A DNA stretch of 64,000 nucleotides from Streptomyces sp. R302. Lineage in GTDB: Bacteria; Actinomycetota; Actinomycetes; Streptomycetales; Streptomycetaceae. Shown piece after piece: positions 24,084 to 32,649 of this stretch. Both the position numbers and the translations under genes were made by a program. Where the stretch lies: assembly GCF_012927245.1 (NCBI RefSeq), contig NZ_JABBGE010000001.1:587513-651512 (forward strand), read 5' to 3'. The first letter of the stretch is position 1. The number at the start of each line of letters is the position of its first letter. The notes under the pieces were generated by a model. It searched no databases and was not told where the DNA came from. It saw nothing but the letters and a program-made list of their open reading frames with translations.

Positions 24084-25319
24084 TCAGGGCTTCGCGGCCG
24101 TGACCTTCGTCGCCCCGGGCGCCGGCTCGCCGCCGCCCGGCCGGATCCCGCGCATCCGCCCGTACGCGTACACGCAGCCCGCGAGCGCCAGGTCGGAGAG
24201 GAGCATGAAGCCGATCGAGTACGAGTCCTTGGCGCTGTAGATCGCGCCCATGACCAGCGGCGGGACGAAGCCGCCGAGACCGCCCATCGCGCCGACGATG
24301 CCGGTCACGGAGCCCACCTGGGCCTGCGGGGTCACCTGCGAGACGAGGGCGAAGACCGAACCGCTGGCGGTGCCGAGACCGGCCGCCATGATCAGCAGGG
24401 CGATCGTGCCGCCCGGGGCCAGCTTCGGGTCGAAGGCCTGGACGATCGCGAGGAGGGCGACGGTGCCGAGCGCCCAGGAGGTCACGACCGCCGGGTGGGC
24501 CCGGTCCGAGAGCCAGCCGCCGATCGGCCGGAACACGACGGTGACCAGGGCGAATCCGGCCGCCTTGGTGCCCGCGTCGGTCGGGTCGAGGTCGTACCAG
24601 GTCTTCAGGTACGTCGGCAGGTAGACGCCGAAGGCCACGATGCCGCCGAAGCCGATCGCGTACAGCGCCGACAGCTCCCAGGTCACCCGCAGCCGGCCCG
24701 CCGAGCCCAGCCGGGTCGCCAGCGAGGCGGTCGGCACCGGGCGGTCGGGGCGGTCGGTGATGAGGACGGCGGCGAGCATCGCGTACACGGCGAGCGCGAC
24801 CGCCACCACGACGAACGGCAGGTTCTCGCCGTGCTTCGCGATCCGGGGCGTGAAGTAGCCGGAGAGCGCCACACCGCCCATGCCCATGCCGAACACGCCG
24901 AGCGCCAGGCCCCGCTTCTCCGGCGGGAACCACGAGTTGACCAGCGGGATGCCGATCGCGAAGGTCGTGCCGCCGAGGCCGAGGAGGAAGGCGACCACGA
25001 TCATCAGGCCGTAGGAGTCCTTCACCACGATCAGCAGCAGCACCGGGATGATCGTCAGCGCGGAGACCAGCGGGAACATCAGCTTCGCGCCGTACCTGTC
25101 GGTCAGCGCGCCGGCCGGGATCCGGCCCACCGAGCCGACGAGCACCGGCACCGCGACGAGGAACGACTGCTGGAACGAACTGAGCCCCAGCCGGTCGCCG
25201 TACCAGCTGCCGAGCGGTGCGATCAGGTCCCAGGCCCAGAAGGTGAGCGTGAAGCCGATGGTGGCCATCACCAGGTTGCGGTAGGCCGCGGCGGTCGGGG
25301 GCTTGACGTCGGAGTTCAC
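24084..25319 (-). CDS. NarK-type MFS transporter (nitrate/nitrite porter family)
   Basis: 411 residues from GTG 25319 (CTGGAGGC upstream). Twelve membrane segments; FTLTFWAWDLIAPLGSWYG, GSVGRIPAGALTDRYGAKL and the Gly-rich LGLGGTTFAIGIPLVNSWFP plus GMGMGGVALSGYFTPRIA match the nitrate/nitrite porter group. Substrate could also be a carboxylate, since matB lies 62 bases downstream on the same strand and malonate import would make sense. A 9-bp VNTR fills the region upstream. Confidence 0.75.
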   Translation of the reverse strand: MNSDVKPPTAAAYRNLVMATIGFTLTFWAWDLIAPLGSWYGDRLGLSSFQQSFLVAVPVLVGSVGRIPAGALTDRYGAKLMFPLVSALTIIPVLLLIVVKDSYGLMIVVAFLLGLGGTTFAIGIPLVNSWFPPEKRGLALGVFGMGMGGVALSGYFTPRIAKHGENLPFVVVAVALAVYAMLAAVLITDRPDRPVPTASLATRLGSAGRLRVTWELSALYAIGFGGIVAFGVYLPTYLKTWYDLDPTDAGTKAAGFALVTVVFRPIGGWLSDRAHPAVVTSWALGTVALLAIVQAFDPKLAPGGTIALLIMAAGLGTASGSVFALVSQVTPQAQVGSVTGIVGAMGGLGGFVPPLVMGAIYSAKDSYSIGFMLLSDLALAGCVYAYGRMRGIRPGGGEPAPGATKVTAAKP

Positions 25320-25444
25320 GCCTCCAGTCAAGATCCGCCCCCCAGGCCCGGCGCGCGGAACTGCTCCGTCCGGGGTCCCGAGGGTAGGACATCCGCGAGC
25401 GCGCGCCGGGCGTCGCGAGCGAGGCGTCGCGGGCCCGGATGATC

Positions 25445-25667
25445 CCGGAGGCACCGGAGGCACCGGAGGCACCGGAGGCACCGGAGGCACCGGAGGCACC
25501 GGAGGCACTGGAGGCACTGGAGGCACTGGAGGCACTGGAGGCACCGGAGGCACCGGAGGCACCGGAGGCACCGGAGCACCGGAGGCACCGGTGGCACTGG
25601 AGGCACTGGAGGCACTGGAGGCGCCGGTGGCACCGGACGTACCGGAGGTACCGGAGCCACCGGAAGA
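25445..25667. repeat. VNTR: about 25 copies of a 9-bp unit CCGGAGGCA
   Basis: The unit CCGGAGGCA and its variants CTGGAGGCA and CCGGTGGCA repeat in register, with one copy shortened by a base near 25574. It lies between the stop of the GAF kinase (25684) and the start of the NarK-type gene (25319), both on the minus strand, and is open in several frames only because it is a multiple of three. Remaining bases of the 25320-25683 gap show no gene. Confidence 0.9.
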
Positions 25668-25683
25668 CTCCGGCAGACGCGGC

Positions 25684-27141
25684 CTAAGGCCAGGTCACCG
25701 TCGTCGGAGGGGTGCCGTCGTCCTCGACGCGCAGCCAGGCGCCCGCGTCGCCGACGCCGACGTCCACCGTGATCCGCCCGATCCCGGACCGGCGGTGGGC
25801 CGCCGCCAGCGCCCCGCGCAGCGCGGCGAGGAGCTTCCGCGCCTCCGGCTCCGCCACCAGCGCGTCCACCGCGCCGGTGAACCGCACCGACGGCTGGAAG
25901 CCGAGCAGCACCCCCGCCCCGCCGGTCTCGCGCAGCACCCGCCCCCGGAACGTCGTCGGCGCCTCGGCCGGCGGCTGCTGGAGGGCGAAGATCGTCGTCC
26001 GTACCTCCTGGATCGTGGAGTCCAGCTCGTCCACCGCCCTGCCCAGGAGCTCGTCCTCCTCGGAGGAGCCGCCGGCCCGGCGACGGGTCGACTCCAGCAT
26101 CATCTCCGTGGCGAACAGCCGCTGGACGACGAGGTCGTGGAGGTCCCGGGCGATCCGGTCGCGGTCCTCGAAGACGGCGAGCCGCTCCCGGTCGTGCCGG
26201 GCGTCCGCCAGGACGAGCGCGAGCGCCGCCTGCGAGGCGAACTGCGAGGCCAGCAGCCGGTCCACCGCCGAGTACGGCTCCGCGTCCCGGTGGCGGGGGA
26301 GCGCCAGGGTGCCGATCAGCCGCCCGCCGCTGCGCAGCGGCAGCATCATCGAGGGGCCGAAGCGGGAGCGGACCGGGGTGGTCATCCGGGGGTCGGTGGC
26401 GGAGTCCTCGACGAAGACCGGCTCCCCGCCGAGCAGCTGGACGAGGACGGCGGAACCGGGCCGGATGGTGGTGCCGACCAGCTCGCCGGGGTCGCCGGCC
26501 GTGGAGGCCGTGACGATCTCCATGCCGCCCTCGGGGGTGGGCTGGAGGATCACGCCGGCGGCCGCGTCGGCGAGGATCCTCGCCTGCTCGGCGACGGTCA
26601 TCAGGGCGTCCTCGGCGGACTCGCCGGTGAGCAGCGCCGTGGTGACGGCCGCCGCGCCCTCGATCCACCGCTCGCGCTGCCGGGCGGTCTCGTAGAGCCG
26701 GGCGTTGCCGATGGCGATGCCGGCCTGGGCGGCGAGGACCCGCAGCAGGGCCAGGTCCTCCTCGGTGAAGCCGCCCTCCTTCCCGGTGAGGTGGAGGGTG
26801 CCGAAGACCTGGGTGTGCACCCGGATCGGGACGGCGAGACCCTCGGCGGCACCGTCAGGGGCGCCGTCGGGGAGCGGGCCGACGCGGGCCCGCTCCTCCT
26901 CGGTCATCCCGGTCGTGAAGAGCCCGGTGAGCCGGGGGCGCTCGGGGTCGACGACCCGGAGCACGCCGTGGCGGGCGCCGACCAGTTCGGCGGCGGAGTC
27001 CACGATGTGCTGGAGGGTGGCGCGGAGTTCGAGGTCCGTGCCGACGCCGAGGACGGCTTCGAGCAGCAGGGGCAGGCGCGCCTGCTCCCGCTCCCCGCCG
27101 CCGACCGCGTCCCCGGTCACGTCCTCGTCCATGATCACCAT
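25684..27141 (-). CDS. GAF-domain sensor histidine kinase with degenerate, truncated ATPase domain
   Basis: 485 residues, ATG 27141. Two GAF domains (about 20-170 and 185-325; e.g. LVGARHGVLRVVD, MMLPLRSGGRLIGTLALP), then a HisKA_3 helix with intact H-box DRIARDLHDLVVQRLFATEM. The ATPase domain is abnormal: the usual N-box (REALSN) reads RGALAAAHRRSG, the G1 box is VEDDGTPPT and the protein stops within ten residues, so the G2 region is missing. It is therefore probably unable to bind ATP normally. It may act as a ligand-sensing partner, or be decaying; the VNTR begins 17 bases past the stop. Ligand unknown. Confidence 0.75.
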   Translation of the reverse strand: MVIMDEDVTGDAVGGGEREQARLPLLLEAVLGVGTDLELRATLQHIVDSAAELVGARHGVLRVVDPERPRLTGLFTTGMTEEERARVGPLPDGAPDGAAEGLAVPIRVHTQVFGTLHLTGKEGGFTEEDLALLRVLAAQAGIAIGNARLYETARQRERWIEGAAAVTTALLTGESAEDALMTVAEQARILADAAAGVILQPTPEGGMEIVTASTAGDPGELVGTTIRPGSAVLVQLLGGEPVFVEDSATDPRMTTPVRSRFGPSMMLPLRSGGRLIGTLALPRHRDAEPYSAVDRLLASQFASQAALALVLADARHDRERLAVFEDRDRIARDLHDLVVQRLFATEMMLESTRRRAGGSSEEDELLGRAVDELDSTIQEVRTTIFALQQPPAEAPTTFRGRVLRETGGAGVLLGFQPSVRFTGAVDALVAEPEARKLLAALRGALAAAHRRSGIGRITVDVGVGDAGAWLRVEDDGTPPTTVTWP

Positions 27142-27180
27142 GGTCTCATCCAGGCATGAATCGGATGATGTCGGGATTGG

Positions 27181-28332
27181 TCACTCCGTCAGATCGTCGG
27201 CGTACGCCTGATCGCGGCCCCGGCCCCGGCCCCGGTCCCGGCCCCGGTCCCCGGTCCGGTCCTTGTTCTCCTCGCGGTCGTCCGCCAGGCCGCGGTGGTC
27301 GCCCAGTGGGTCGAGGACCATCGGCTGGACCTTGCCCTCCAGCATCGCGCCGAGGCCCAGCACGGCGCAGACGTCGGGGCGTTCGGCGATGTGCACCGGC
27401 ATCCCGGTGGCGTCCCGCAGCATCTGGTCCAGGCCCGGGAGGAGCGCGCTGCCGCCGACCATCATGATGCCGCGGTCGGCGAGGTCGGCCACCAGGTCCG
27501 GCGGGCAGTCCCGCAGCACCTTCCCGATGCCGTCGAGCACCGCCGTCAGCGGGGTGTGGATGGCCTCGCGCACGGCGGCCGTGTCGACGGTGACCGAGCG
27601 GGCCAGGCCGGTGGCCACGTCCCGGCCGTGGATCTCGGTGGACGCCGGGCCGTGCGGGGTCAGGCCGTTGCCGCTCAGCGCGAGCTGGAGCGGGCGCACC
27701 GACTGGCTGGGCAGCATCAGCTCGTGGTGGTGGCGCAGGTGCTGGATGATCGCGTGGTCGATGGCGTCGCCGCCGACCGGGATCCGCTCGGCGGTCACGA
27801 TCGCGCCGAGCGAGAGCACCGCGACCTGGGTCGTCGCCGCCCCGCACACCATGATCATGGTCGCGGTCGGCTGCTCGACCGGCAGGCCGCAGCCCACGGC
27901 CGCCGCGATCAGCGTGTCCACCAGCTCGACCCGGCGCGCCCCGAGCCCCACCAGCGTCTCGACGGCGGCCCGCTGGGCGAGCGGATCGCTGTCGTGCGGG
28001 GTGCAGGCGGCGGCCCGGAGCCGGGGCTTGCGGCGGAGCTGGCGGCGCAGCTTCTCGCCGAGGAGGTGACGGAGCATCCGCTGGGCCATCTCGATGTCGA
28101 CGACCGTGCCGCCGGAGACCGGGCGTACGACCCGGATGTAGTCGGGGGTGCGGCCGGTCATCTTCTCGGCGAGCGCGCCGACCGCGATCAGCGCTCCGGT
28201 GCGGGTGTTGACGGCGGCGACGCTCGGCTCGTCGACGACGAGTCCGGCCCCCTTGACGAAGACCCGGGTGCGGGCGGCACCCAGGTCGACGGCGACATGG
28301 CAACGGCGCAGCTGATCGAGGCTGACGGTCAC
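27181..28332 (-). CDS. mbl: MreB-like actin homologue Mbl
   Basis: 383 residues from GTG 28332, chosen for CGGAGGATCCGCC just upstream; longer in-frame starts lack an RBS. Actin-superfamily pattern: VAVDLGAARTRVFVKG (phosphate 1), MVCGAATTQVAVLSLG (phosphate 2), VGGDAIDHAIIQHL, MMVGGSALLPGLDQML (adenosine) and VLGLGAMLEG. The C-terminus is an Arg/Asp/Gly-rich low-complexity tail (about 28 residues) encoded by CCGGCCC-type repeats. In S. coelicolor Mbl assists MreB in spore-wall synthesis. Divergent from the SCO2400-type gene. Confidence 0.8.
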   Translation of the reverse strand: MTVSLDQLRRCHVAVDLGAARTRVFVKGAGLVVDEPSVAAVNTRTGALIAVGALAEKMTGRTPDYIRVVRPVSGGTVVDIEMAQRMLRHLLGEKLRRQLRRKPRLRAAACTPHDSDPLAQRAAVETLVGLGARRVELVDTLIAAAVGCGLPVEQPTATMIMVCGAATTQVAVLSLGAIVTAERIPVGGDAIDHAIIQHLRHHHELMLPSQSVRPLQLALSGNGLTPHGPASTEIHGRDVATGLARSVTVDTAAVREAIHTPLTAVLDGIGKVLRDCPPDLVADLADRGIMMVGGSALLPGLDQMLRDATGMPVHIAERPDVCAVLGLGAMLEGKVQPMVLDPLGDHRGLADDREENKDRTGDRGRDRGRGRGRDQAYADDLTE

Positions 28333-28606
28333 GGCGGATCCTCCGGGGTGCGGTGCTGACACGGGCGAGGTGTCGCGGTTCGGGTTTCCTGTTGGCATCG
28401 TGCGACCGCCGGGCCCGCCGCGCGCGCTGGGCTGCGCCGCCCGGGGCCGGTACGGGGGCGGGGTGGGCCTCGTACGGCGCCGGCGGGGCGGGATCAGGCG
28501 AACCGGGAGATTCACGACGCCACGGCGTCCACCTGCGGTTTCCTCACAAGATCCTCACGTCCTCGGCTACCCGGAGTCGCGGCACTCGTCCTAGCGTGCG
28601 AGCCCC

Positions 28607-29686
28607 ATGGATTACTGCCACGCGTGCCGGCGGCATCTCAATGGGGCCCTCGCCTGTGCCGGGTGCGGGACTCCCGTCGAGCGGCTGCGGTACGACACCC
28701 CCCACGCCCCGCCTCACCCCGCGCCTCACGAGGGCGCCGAGGCACCCGACCCGTACGCGTCCGGCTGGCCGTACGCGGGGCAGTCGTACGCGCCGGAGCC
28801 ACCCGCTCCCGAGCCGTACGCACCAGCCCCGGTTCCGCACGCGCCCGCTCCGGAGGCGTACGCGCCCGCTCCCGAGCCGTACGCACCCGCTCCGGATCCG
28901 CACGCGCCCGCTCCCGAGGCGGAGGTCCCGGCCCCCGCCGAGCCCCTGGCCCCCGAGCACGTCTACGAGCTGGACCTGGTGGTGCCGCCGAGGCCGGCCG
29001 GACGGCGGGCGGCGGGCCGGGCCGCGACGCGGCGCAAGCGGGGGCGCTCCGGGCGTTCGGGGCGGGGCCGGACGGTGGCGGTGAGCGCGCTGGGTCTGGT
29101 CCTGGCGGCCGGGTCGCTGGGCCTGGCGAAGTCGGTCTTCGGGGAGTCGGAGGAGAAGGGCGGCGCCGCGACGGCGGTGGAGGAGCTGGAGGTCACCGAG
29201 ACCCCGCTGCCGCCCGCACTGCCGACCCGGAGCCCGGGCGGCGAGGACGCGGAGGACGGCGACCGGGCGGGCGGGGCCTCGACGGCTCCCGCCTCCCCGA
29301 CGGGCCGCCCGCGGCAGATCGGCACGGGGACGGGCGGCGGCTCCGGCACGGGCGCCCCGGCCGGTCCCGGACGGAGCGGAGGCTCGGGCGGCGGATCCGG
29401 TACGGGTACGGGATCGGGCTCCGGTACGGGTACGGGTACGGGCGCCGCGCCCACCGTCCGGCCCTCCTCCGCCGCGCCCTCCTCCCCGGCGCCGTCCGTG
29501 CCGGAGGTCACCCCGGGACCGCAGGACGCGAGCCCCGGCGGCACGCCGAGCGCCTCGGGCTCGCCCACCGCCTCCGCCTCGGGCGGCGCGAGCCCCTCCG
29601 CCCCGTCGAGCCCCCGGCCGACCACGGCGGAGCCGACCCCGGAACCCTCGGAGACCTGCACCCCCTTCCTGTGGTGGTGCCTCTAG
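28607..29686 (+). CDS. SCO2400-type zinc-ribbon membrane protein
   Basis: 359 residues, ATG 28607. N-terminus MDYCHACRRHLNGALACAGCG holds two CxxC pairs, a zinc ribbon. Then a Pro/Ala/Glu/Tyr repeat region (PEPYAPAPVPHAPAPEAYAP style), a basic stretch, one membrane helix near 155-175, and a long Gly/Ser/Thr/Pro-rich outer region ending CTPFLWWCL. The start closely resembles the Streptomyces SCO2400 family; function unknown, likely envelope-associated. Stop overlaps that of the convergent marR in CTAG (29683-29686). -10-like TAGCGT at 28592-28597 suggests a very short leader. Confidence 0.8.
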   Translation: MDYCHACRRHLNGALACAGCGTPVERLRYDTPHAPPHPAPHEGAEAPDPYASGWPYAGQSYAPEPPAPEPYAPAPVPHAPAPEAYAPAPEPYAPAPDPHAPAPEAEVPAPAEPLAPEHVYELDLVVPPRPAGRRAAGRAATRRKRGRSGRSGRGRTVAVSALGLVLAAGSLGLAKSVFGESEEKGGAATAVEELEVTETPLPPALPTRSPGGEDAEDGDRAGGASTAPASPTGRPRQIGTGTGGGSGTGAPAGPGRSGGSGGGSGTGTGSGSGTGTGTGAAPTVRPSSAAPSSPAPSVPEVTPGPQDASPGGTPSASGSPTASASGGASPSAPSSPRPTTAEPTPEPSETCTPFLWWCL

Positions 29687-30117
29687 AGGGGCTCCCCGCC
29701 GATCATGCGGCGCAGGAGGTCGCGCAGGAGGGTGCGCTCGACGGCGGTGAGCTCGCCGAGCGGTTCGCGGGCGAAGTGGAGCGAGTCGCGCAGCCGGCGG
29801 GCGGTGTCCCGGCCCTCGTCGGTGGGCGCGGCCAGCTTCACCCGGCGGTCGGCCGGGTCGGGGCGCCGCTCGACCAGGCCCCGGGACTCCAGGCGGTCGA
29901 TGATCCCGGTGACGTTGGAGGGCTCGCACTTGAGCTTCTCGGCGATCTTCCGCATCGGGGTGGGCTCCAGGGTGAGCAGCCCGAGGACGCGGGCCTGCGC
30001 GCCGGTCAGGGAGTGGGCCGCGGCGGCTTCCTCGTACTCCTGGTGGTAGCGCGCCACGACCGTGCCGATCAGCTCGACGACTTCGAGGGTCACGGGGTCG
30101 GTGTGTGAGGTGGGCAT
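29683..30117 (-). CDS. MarR-family transcriptional regulator
   Basis: 144 residues from ATG 30117; a GTG two codons earlier is possible. Winged helix: HSLTGAQARVLGLL, MRKIAEKLKCEPSNVTGIIDRLE, wing VERRPDPADRRVKL. One cysteine (in LKCEPS) sits in the recognition region and may be redox-sensitive. Divergent from a CurA-like NADPH oxidoreductase, which it probably represses. TACGAT at 30125-30130 (minus) lies seven bases before the ATG, suggesting a leaderless message. Confidence 0.85.
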   Translation of the reverse strand: MPTSHTDPVTLEVVELIGTVVARYHQEYEEAAAAHSLTGAQARVLGLLTLEPTPMRKIAEKLKCEPSNVTGIIDRLESRGLVERRPDPADRRVKLAAPTDEGRDTARRLRDSLHFAREPLGELTAVERTLLRDLLRRMIGGEPL

Positions 30118-30124
30118 GGGCACT

Positions 30125-30172
30125 ATCGTACTCCGATGCTTGACAACATGAAATATTCAGGAGCATGGTTGT
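30125..30172. promoter_or_regulatory. Divergent MarR/oxidoreductase promoter with inverted repeat
   Basis: Plus strand: perfect -35 TTGACA at 30140-30145 followed 18 bases later by CATGGT for the oxidoreductase. Minus strand: -10 TACGAT at 30125-30130. ACAACATG (30143-30150) and CATGGTTGT (30164-30172) form an inverted repeat with one extra base, around TGAAATATTCA; this is the likely MarR operator. Confidence 0.55.
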
Positions 30173-30214
30173 TTCAGTAAGTGAAGCTTTCCTGTTCGCC
30201 CCGGAGGTCCCCCC

Positions 30215-31234
30215 ATGACCGCACTGCCCGCCACCAGCCGCGCCTGGCACCTCGTCGCCCGCCCCCACGGCTGGCCCGCCCCCGCCGACTTCGCCCTGCG
30301 CGAGACCCCGGTCGAGGCGCCCGCCGAGGGCCGGATCCTGGTCCGGAACCTCCACTTCTCGGTCGACCCGTACATGCGCGGCCGGATGAACGACGTGAAG
30401 TCCTACATCCCGCCGTTCGAGCTGGACCGGCCGATGGACGGCGGCGCGGTCGGCGTCGTCGTGGCGTCGGGCGCGGAGGGGTTCGCCGAGGGCGACCACG
30501 TCCTGCACGGCCTGGGTTGGCGTGAGTACGCCGACGTGCCCGCGCAGCACGCCACCAAGGTGGACCCGGAGCTCGCCCCCCTCTCCGCCTACCTCGGCGT
30601 CCTCGGCATGACCGGCCTCACCGCCTATGCCGGCCTCTTCGAGACCGCGTCCTTCAAGGAGGGCGACGCCGTCTTCGTCTCCGGCGCGGCCGGCGCGGTC
30701 GGCAGCCAGGTCGGCCAGCTCGCGAAGCTGAACGGCGCGTCCCGGGTCATCGGCTCGGCCGGCTCCGACGAGAAGGTGAAGTGGCTGGTCGAGGAGCTCG
30801 GCTTCGACGCCGCCTTCAACTACCGCAACGGCCCGGTCAAGGACCAGCTCCGCGAGGCCGCCCCCGACGGCATCGACGTCTACTTCGACAACGTGGGCGG
30901 CGACCACCTGGAGGCCGCCATCTCCTCGCTCAACGTGCACGGCCGCGCCGCCATCTGCGGCATGATCGCGCAGTACAACGACACGGAGCCGGTGCCCGGC
31001 CCGCGGAACATGGCGATGATCATCGGCAAGCGGCTCCGCCTCCAGGGCGTCCTGGTCGGCGACCACTACGGCCTGCAGCAGAAGTTCGTCGAGGAGGTCG
31101 GCGCCCGGCTGCGCTCCGGTGAGCTGAAGTACCGCGAGACCTCCGTCGAGGGCATCGAGAACGGCGTGGACGCCTTCCTCGGTCTGCTCCGCGGCGACAA
31201 CACCGGAAAGATGATCGTCTCGCTGGACCGGTAG
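30215..31234 (+). CDS. NADPH-dependent oxidoreductase, CurA-like MDR family
   Basis: 339 residues, ATG 30215 with GGAGGTCCCCCC upstream. Zinc-free medium-chain reductase pattern: FSVDPYMRGRM, LGVLGMTGLTAYAGLFE, nucleotide loop VFVSGAAGAVGSQVGQLAK and IDVYFDNVGGDHLEAA. Family members reduce activated C=C bonds of enones such as curcumin, 15-oxo-prostaglandins and 2-alkenals. Placement with a MarR regulator and an Ohr gene points to electrophile or lipid-peroxide detoxification. Confidence 0.88.
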   Translation: MTALPATSRAWHLVARPHGWPAPADFALRETPVEAPAEGRILVRNLHFSVDPYMRGRMNDVKSYIPPFELDRPMDGGAVGVVVASGAEGFAEGDHVLHGLGWREYADVPAQHATKVDPELAPLSAYLGVLGMTGLTAYAGLFETASFKEGDAVFVSGAAGAVGSQVGQLAKLNGASRVIGSAGSDEKVKWLVEELGFDAAFNYRNGPVKDQLREAAPDGIDVYFDNVGGDHLEAAISSLNVHGRAAICGMIAQYNDTEPVPGPRNMAMIIGKRLRLQGVLVGDHYGLQQKFVEEVGARLRSGELKYRETSVEGIENGVDAFLGLLRGDNTGKMIVSLDR

Positions 31235-31298
31235 TCTGCCCTCAGCCGTCGCGATCGTGGGCGCGAGTCGAGGCGGGGAGAAGAAGGCAGAGACCAGC

Positions 31299-31721
31299 AT
31301 GTCCATCCAGCACACCGACGTTCTCTACACCGCCGTCGCCACCGCGGAGAACGGCCGCGACGGCCGTGTCGCCACCGACGACGGCCGGCTCGACGTCGTC
31401 GTCAACCCGCCCAAGGCCATGGGCGGCTCCGGCGAGGGCACCAACCCCGAGCAGCTCTTCGCGGCCGGCTACAGCGCCTGCTTCCAGGGCGCCCTCGGCG
31501 TCGTCGCGCGGAACGAGAACGCGGACATCTCCGGCTCGACGGTCACCGCCGAGGTCGGCATCGGCAAGAACGACGACGGCTTCGGCATCATCGTCAAGAT
31601 CTCGGCCGCCATCCCGAACGTGGACGCCGAGACCGCCAAGAGCCTGATCGAGAAGGCCCACCAGGTCTGCCCGTACTCCAAGGCGACCCGCGGCAACATC
31701 ACGGTCGAGCTCGCGGTCTGA
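31299..31721 (+). CDS. Second organic hydroperoxide reductase (OsmC/Ohr)
   Basis: 140 residues from ATG 31299 (GAGAAGAAGG upstream). Cysteines C61 in FAAGYSACF and C124 in QVCPYSKATRGN mark an active Ohr. It lies 64 bases after the CurA-like reductase on the same strand and no terminator is seen between, so co-transcription under the MarR gene is likely, in contrast to the OhrR-controlled copy at 18627. Confidence 0.9.
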   Translation: MSIQHTDVLYTAVATAENGRDGRVATDDGRLDVVVNPPKAMGGSGEGTNPEQLFAAGYSACFQGALGVVARNENADISGSTVTAEVGIGKNDDGFGIIVKISAAIPNVDAETAKSLIEKAHQVCPYSKATRGNITVELAV

Positions 31722-31745
31722 CCCGGGCCGGACGCACGGCCGTGC

Positions 31746-31777
31746 GGGCCGCACCCCGACCGACCGGGGTGCGGCCC
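31746..31777 (+). terminator. Hairpin terminator after ohr 2
   Basis: GGGCCGCACCCC and GGGGTGCGGCCC pair perfectly over 12 bp with an 8-base loop, 25 bases after the stop. Confidence 0.85.
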
Positions 31778-31810
31778 ACACGTGCGTTCGGAGCCGGTGA
31801 TCCGCCCCGA

Positions 31811-31816
31811 TAGGCT
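31811..31816 (+). promoter_or_regulatory. -10 box TAGGCT for EI24 gene, probable leaderless transcript
   Basis: TAGGCT ends seven bases before ATG 31823, and a weak TTCGGA lies about 17-18 bases further upstream; no ribosome-binding site precedes the ATG. Confidence 0.5.
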
Positions 31817-31822
31817 GCGCGC

Positions 31823-32638
31823 ATGCGCGAGTTCGGGGTGGGTTTCGGTCATCTGGTCCAGGGCCAGAAGTGGGTGGCGCGGCACGGGCGCCGGTTCGGG
31901 TTCGGACTGCTGCCCGGTCTGGTGACGCTGGCCCTCTATCTGGTCGCGCTGGGAGCCCTGGCCTTCAACGCGACCGAGCTCACGGCCTGGGCGACCCCCT
32001 TCGCCGACGACTGGTCCACCCTGTGGCGCGAGATCTTCCGCAACGCCATGACGGCCCTCCTCGTCGGCTTCAGCGTCTTCCTCGCCGTCGTCACCTTCAC
32101 CGCCGTCACCCTCCTCATCGGCCAGCCCTTCTACGAGGTCCTCTCCGAGGACGTCGACCGCAGCATGGGCGGCGACGTGCCCGAGTCCGGGCTTCCGCTC
32201 TGGCACGATCTGCTGATCTCGGCCCGCGACAGCCTGCGGGTGGTGCTCCGGGTCGCCTTCTACTCCGTGCTCCTCTTCGGCTGCGGCTTCATCCCCGTCG
32301 TGGGCCAGACCGTCGTCCCCGCCCTCGCCTTCTGCGTCTCCGGCTTCTTCCTCGCCGAGGAGCTGACCGCCGTCGCCCTCCAGCGCCGGGGCGTCGAGCT
32401 CAAGGAGCGCCTCGCGCTGCTGCGCGGCCGGCGCCGGGCGACCCTCGGCTTCGGCGTCCCGCTCGCCGTCGCCTTCGTCGTCCCGTTCGTGGCCGTCTTC
32501 CTGATGCCCGGTGCCGTCGCCGGCGCCACCCTCATGGTCCGCGACCTGCGCGGCGAGGACCCCGCAGAAAACGATCAAGAAGACGGCAACCTTTCCTCCG
32601 CGGGCGGCGACCAGGGGGTGCACCACATCCCCCACTGA
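31823..32638 (+). CDS. EI24/CysZ-like integral membrane protein
   Basis: 271 residues. Four main hydrophobic segments (GLLPGLVTLALYLVALGALA; ALLVGFSVFLAVVTFTAVTL; a hairpin around FYSVLLFGCGFIPVVGQTV; and PLAVAFVVPFVAVFLMPGAV) with the family signature IGQPFYEVLSEDVD. Related to CysZ sulfate permeases and the EI24 family, but transport role is not shown. The cytoplasmic tail is acidic. A secreted pectate lyase follows 11 bases later, possibly by chance. Confidence 0.75.
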   Translation: MREFGVGFGHLVQGQKWVARHGRRFGFGLLPGLVTLALYLVALGALAFNATELTAWATPFADDWSTLWREIFRNAMTALLVGFSVFLAVVTFTAVTLLIGQPFYEVLSEDVDRSMGGDVPESGLPLWHDLLISARDSLRVVLRVAFYSVLLFGCGFIPVVGQTVVPALAFCVSGFFLAEELTAVALQRRGVELKERLALLRGRRRATLGFGVPLAVAFVVPFVAVFLMPGAVAGATLMVRDLRGEDPAENDQEDGNLSSAGGDQGVHHIPH

Positions 32639-32649
32639 GGAAGAGAGCC

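Noticed and set aside
22552..25392. Fusion of MatB to an upstream 450-residue segment
   Set aside because: The upstream part lies antisense-frame over the NarK-type gene and is compositionally nonsense; the GAGGAG-preceded GTG at 24021 gives a normal-length MatB.
25320..25571. Pro-Pro-Val repeat N-terminal extension of the NarK-type transporter
   Set aside because: The frame is open only because the VNTR unit is nine bases; a GGAGG-preceded GTG at 25319 gives the family-length protein.
25445..25667. CRISPR array
   Set aside because: Units are 9 bp with no spacers; it is a simple VNTR.
29683..29686. Overlapping stop codons in CTAG as a regulatory device
   Set aside because: Convergent genes sharing a palindromic CTAG stop is a simple coincidence of tight packing.
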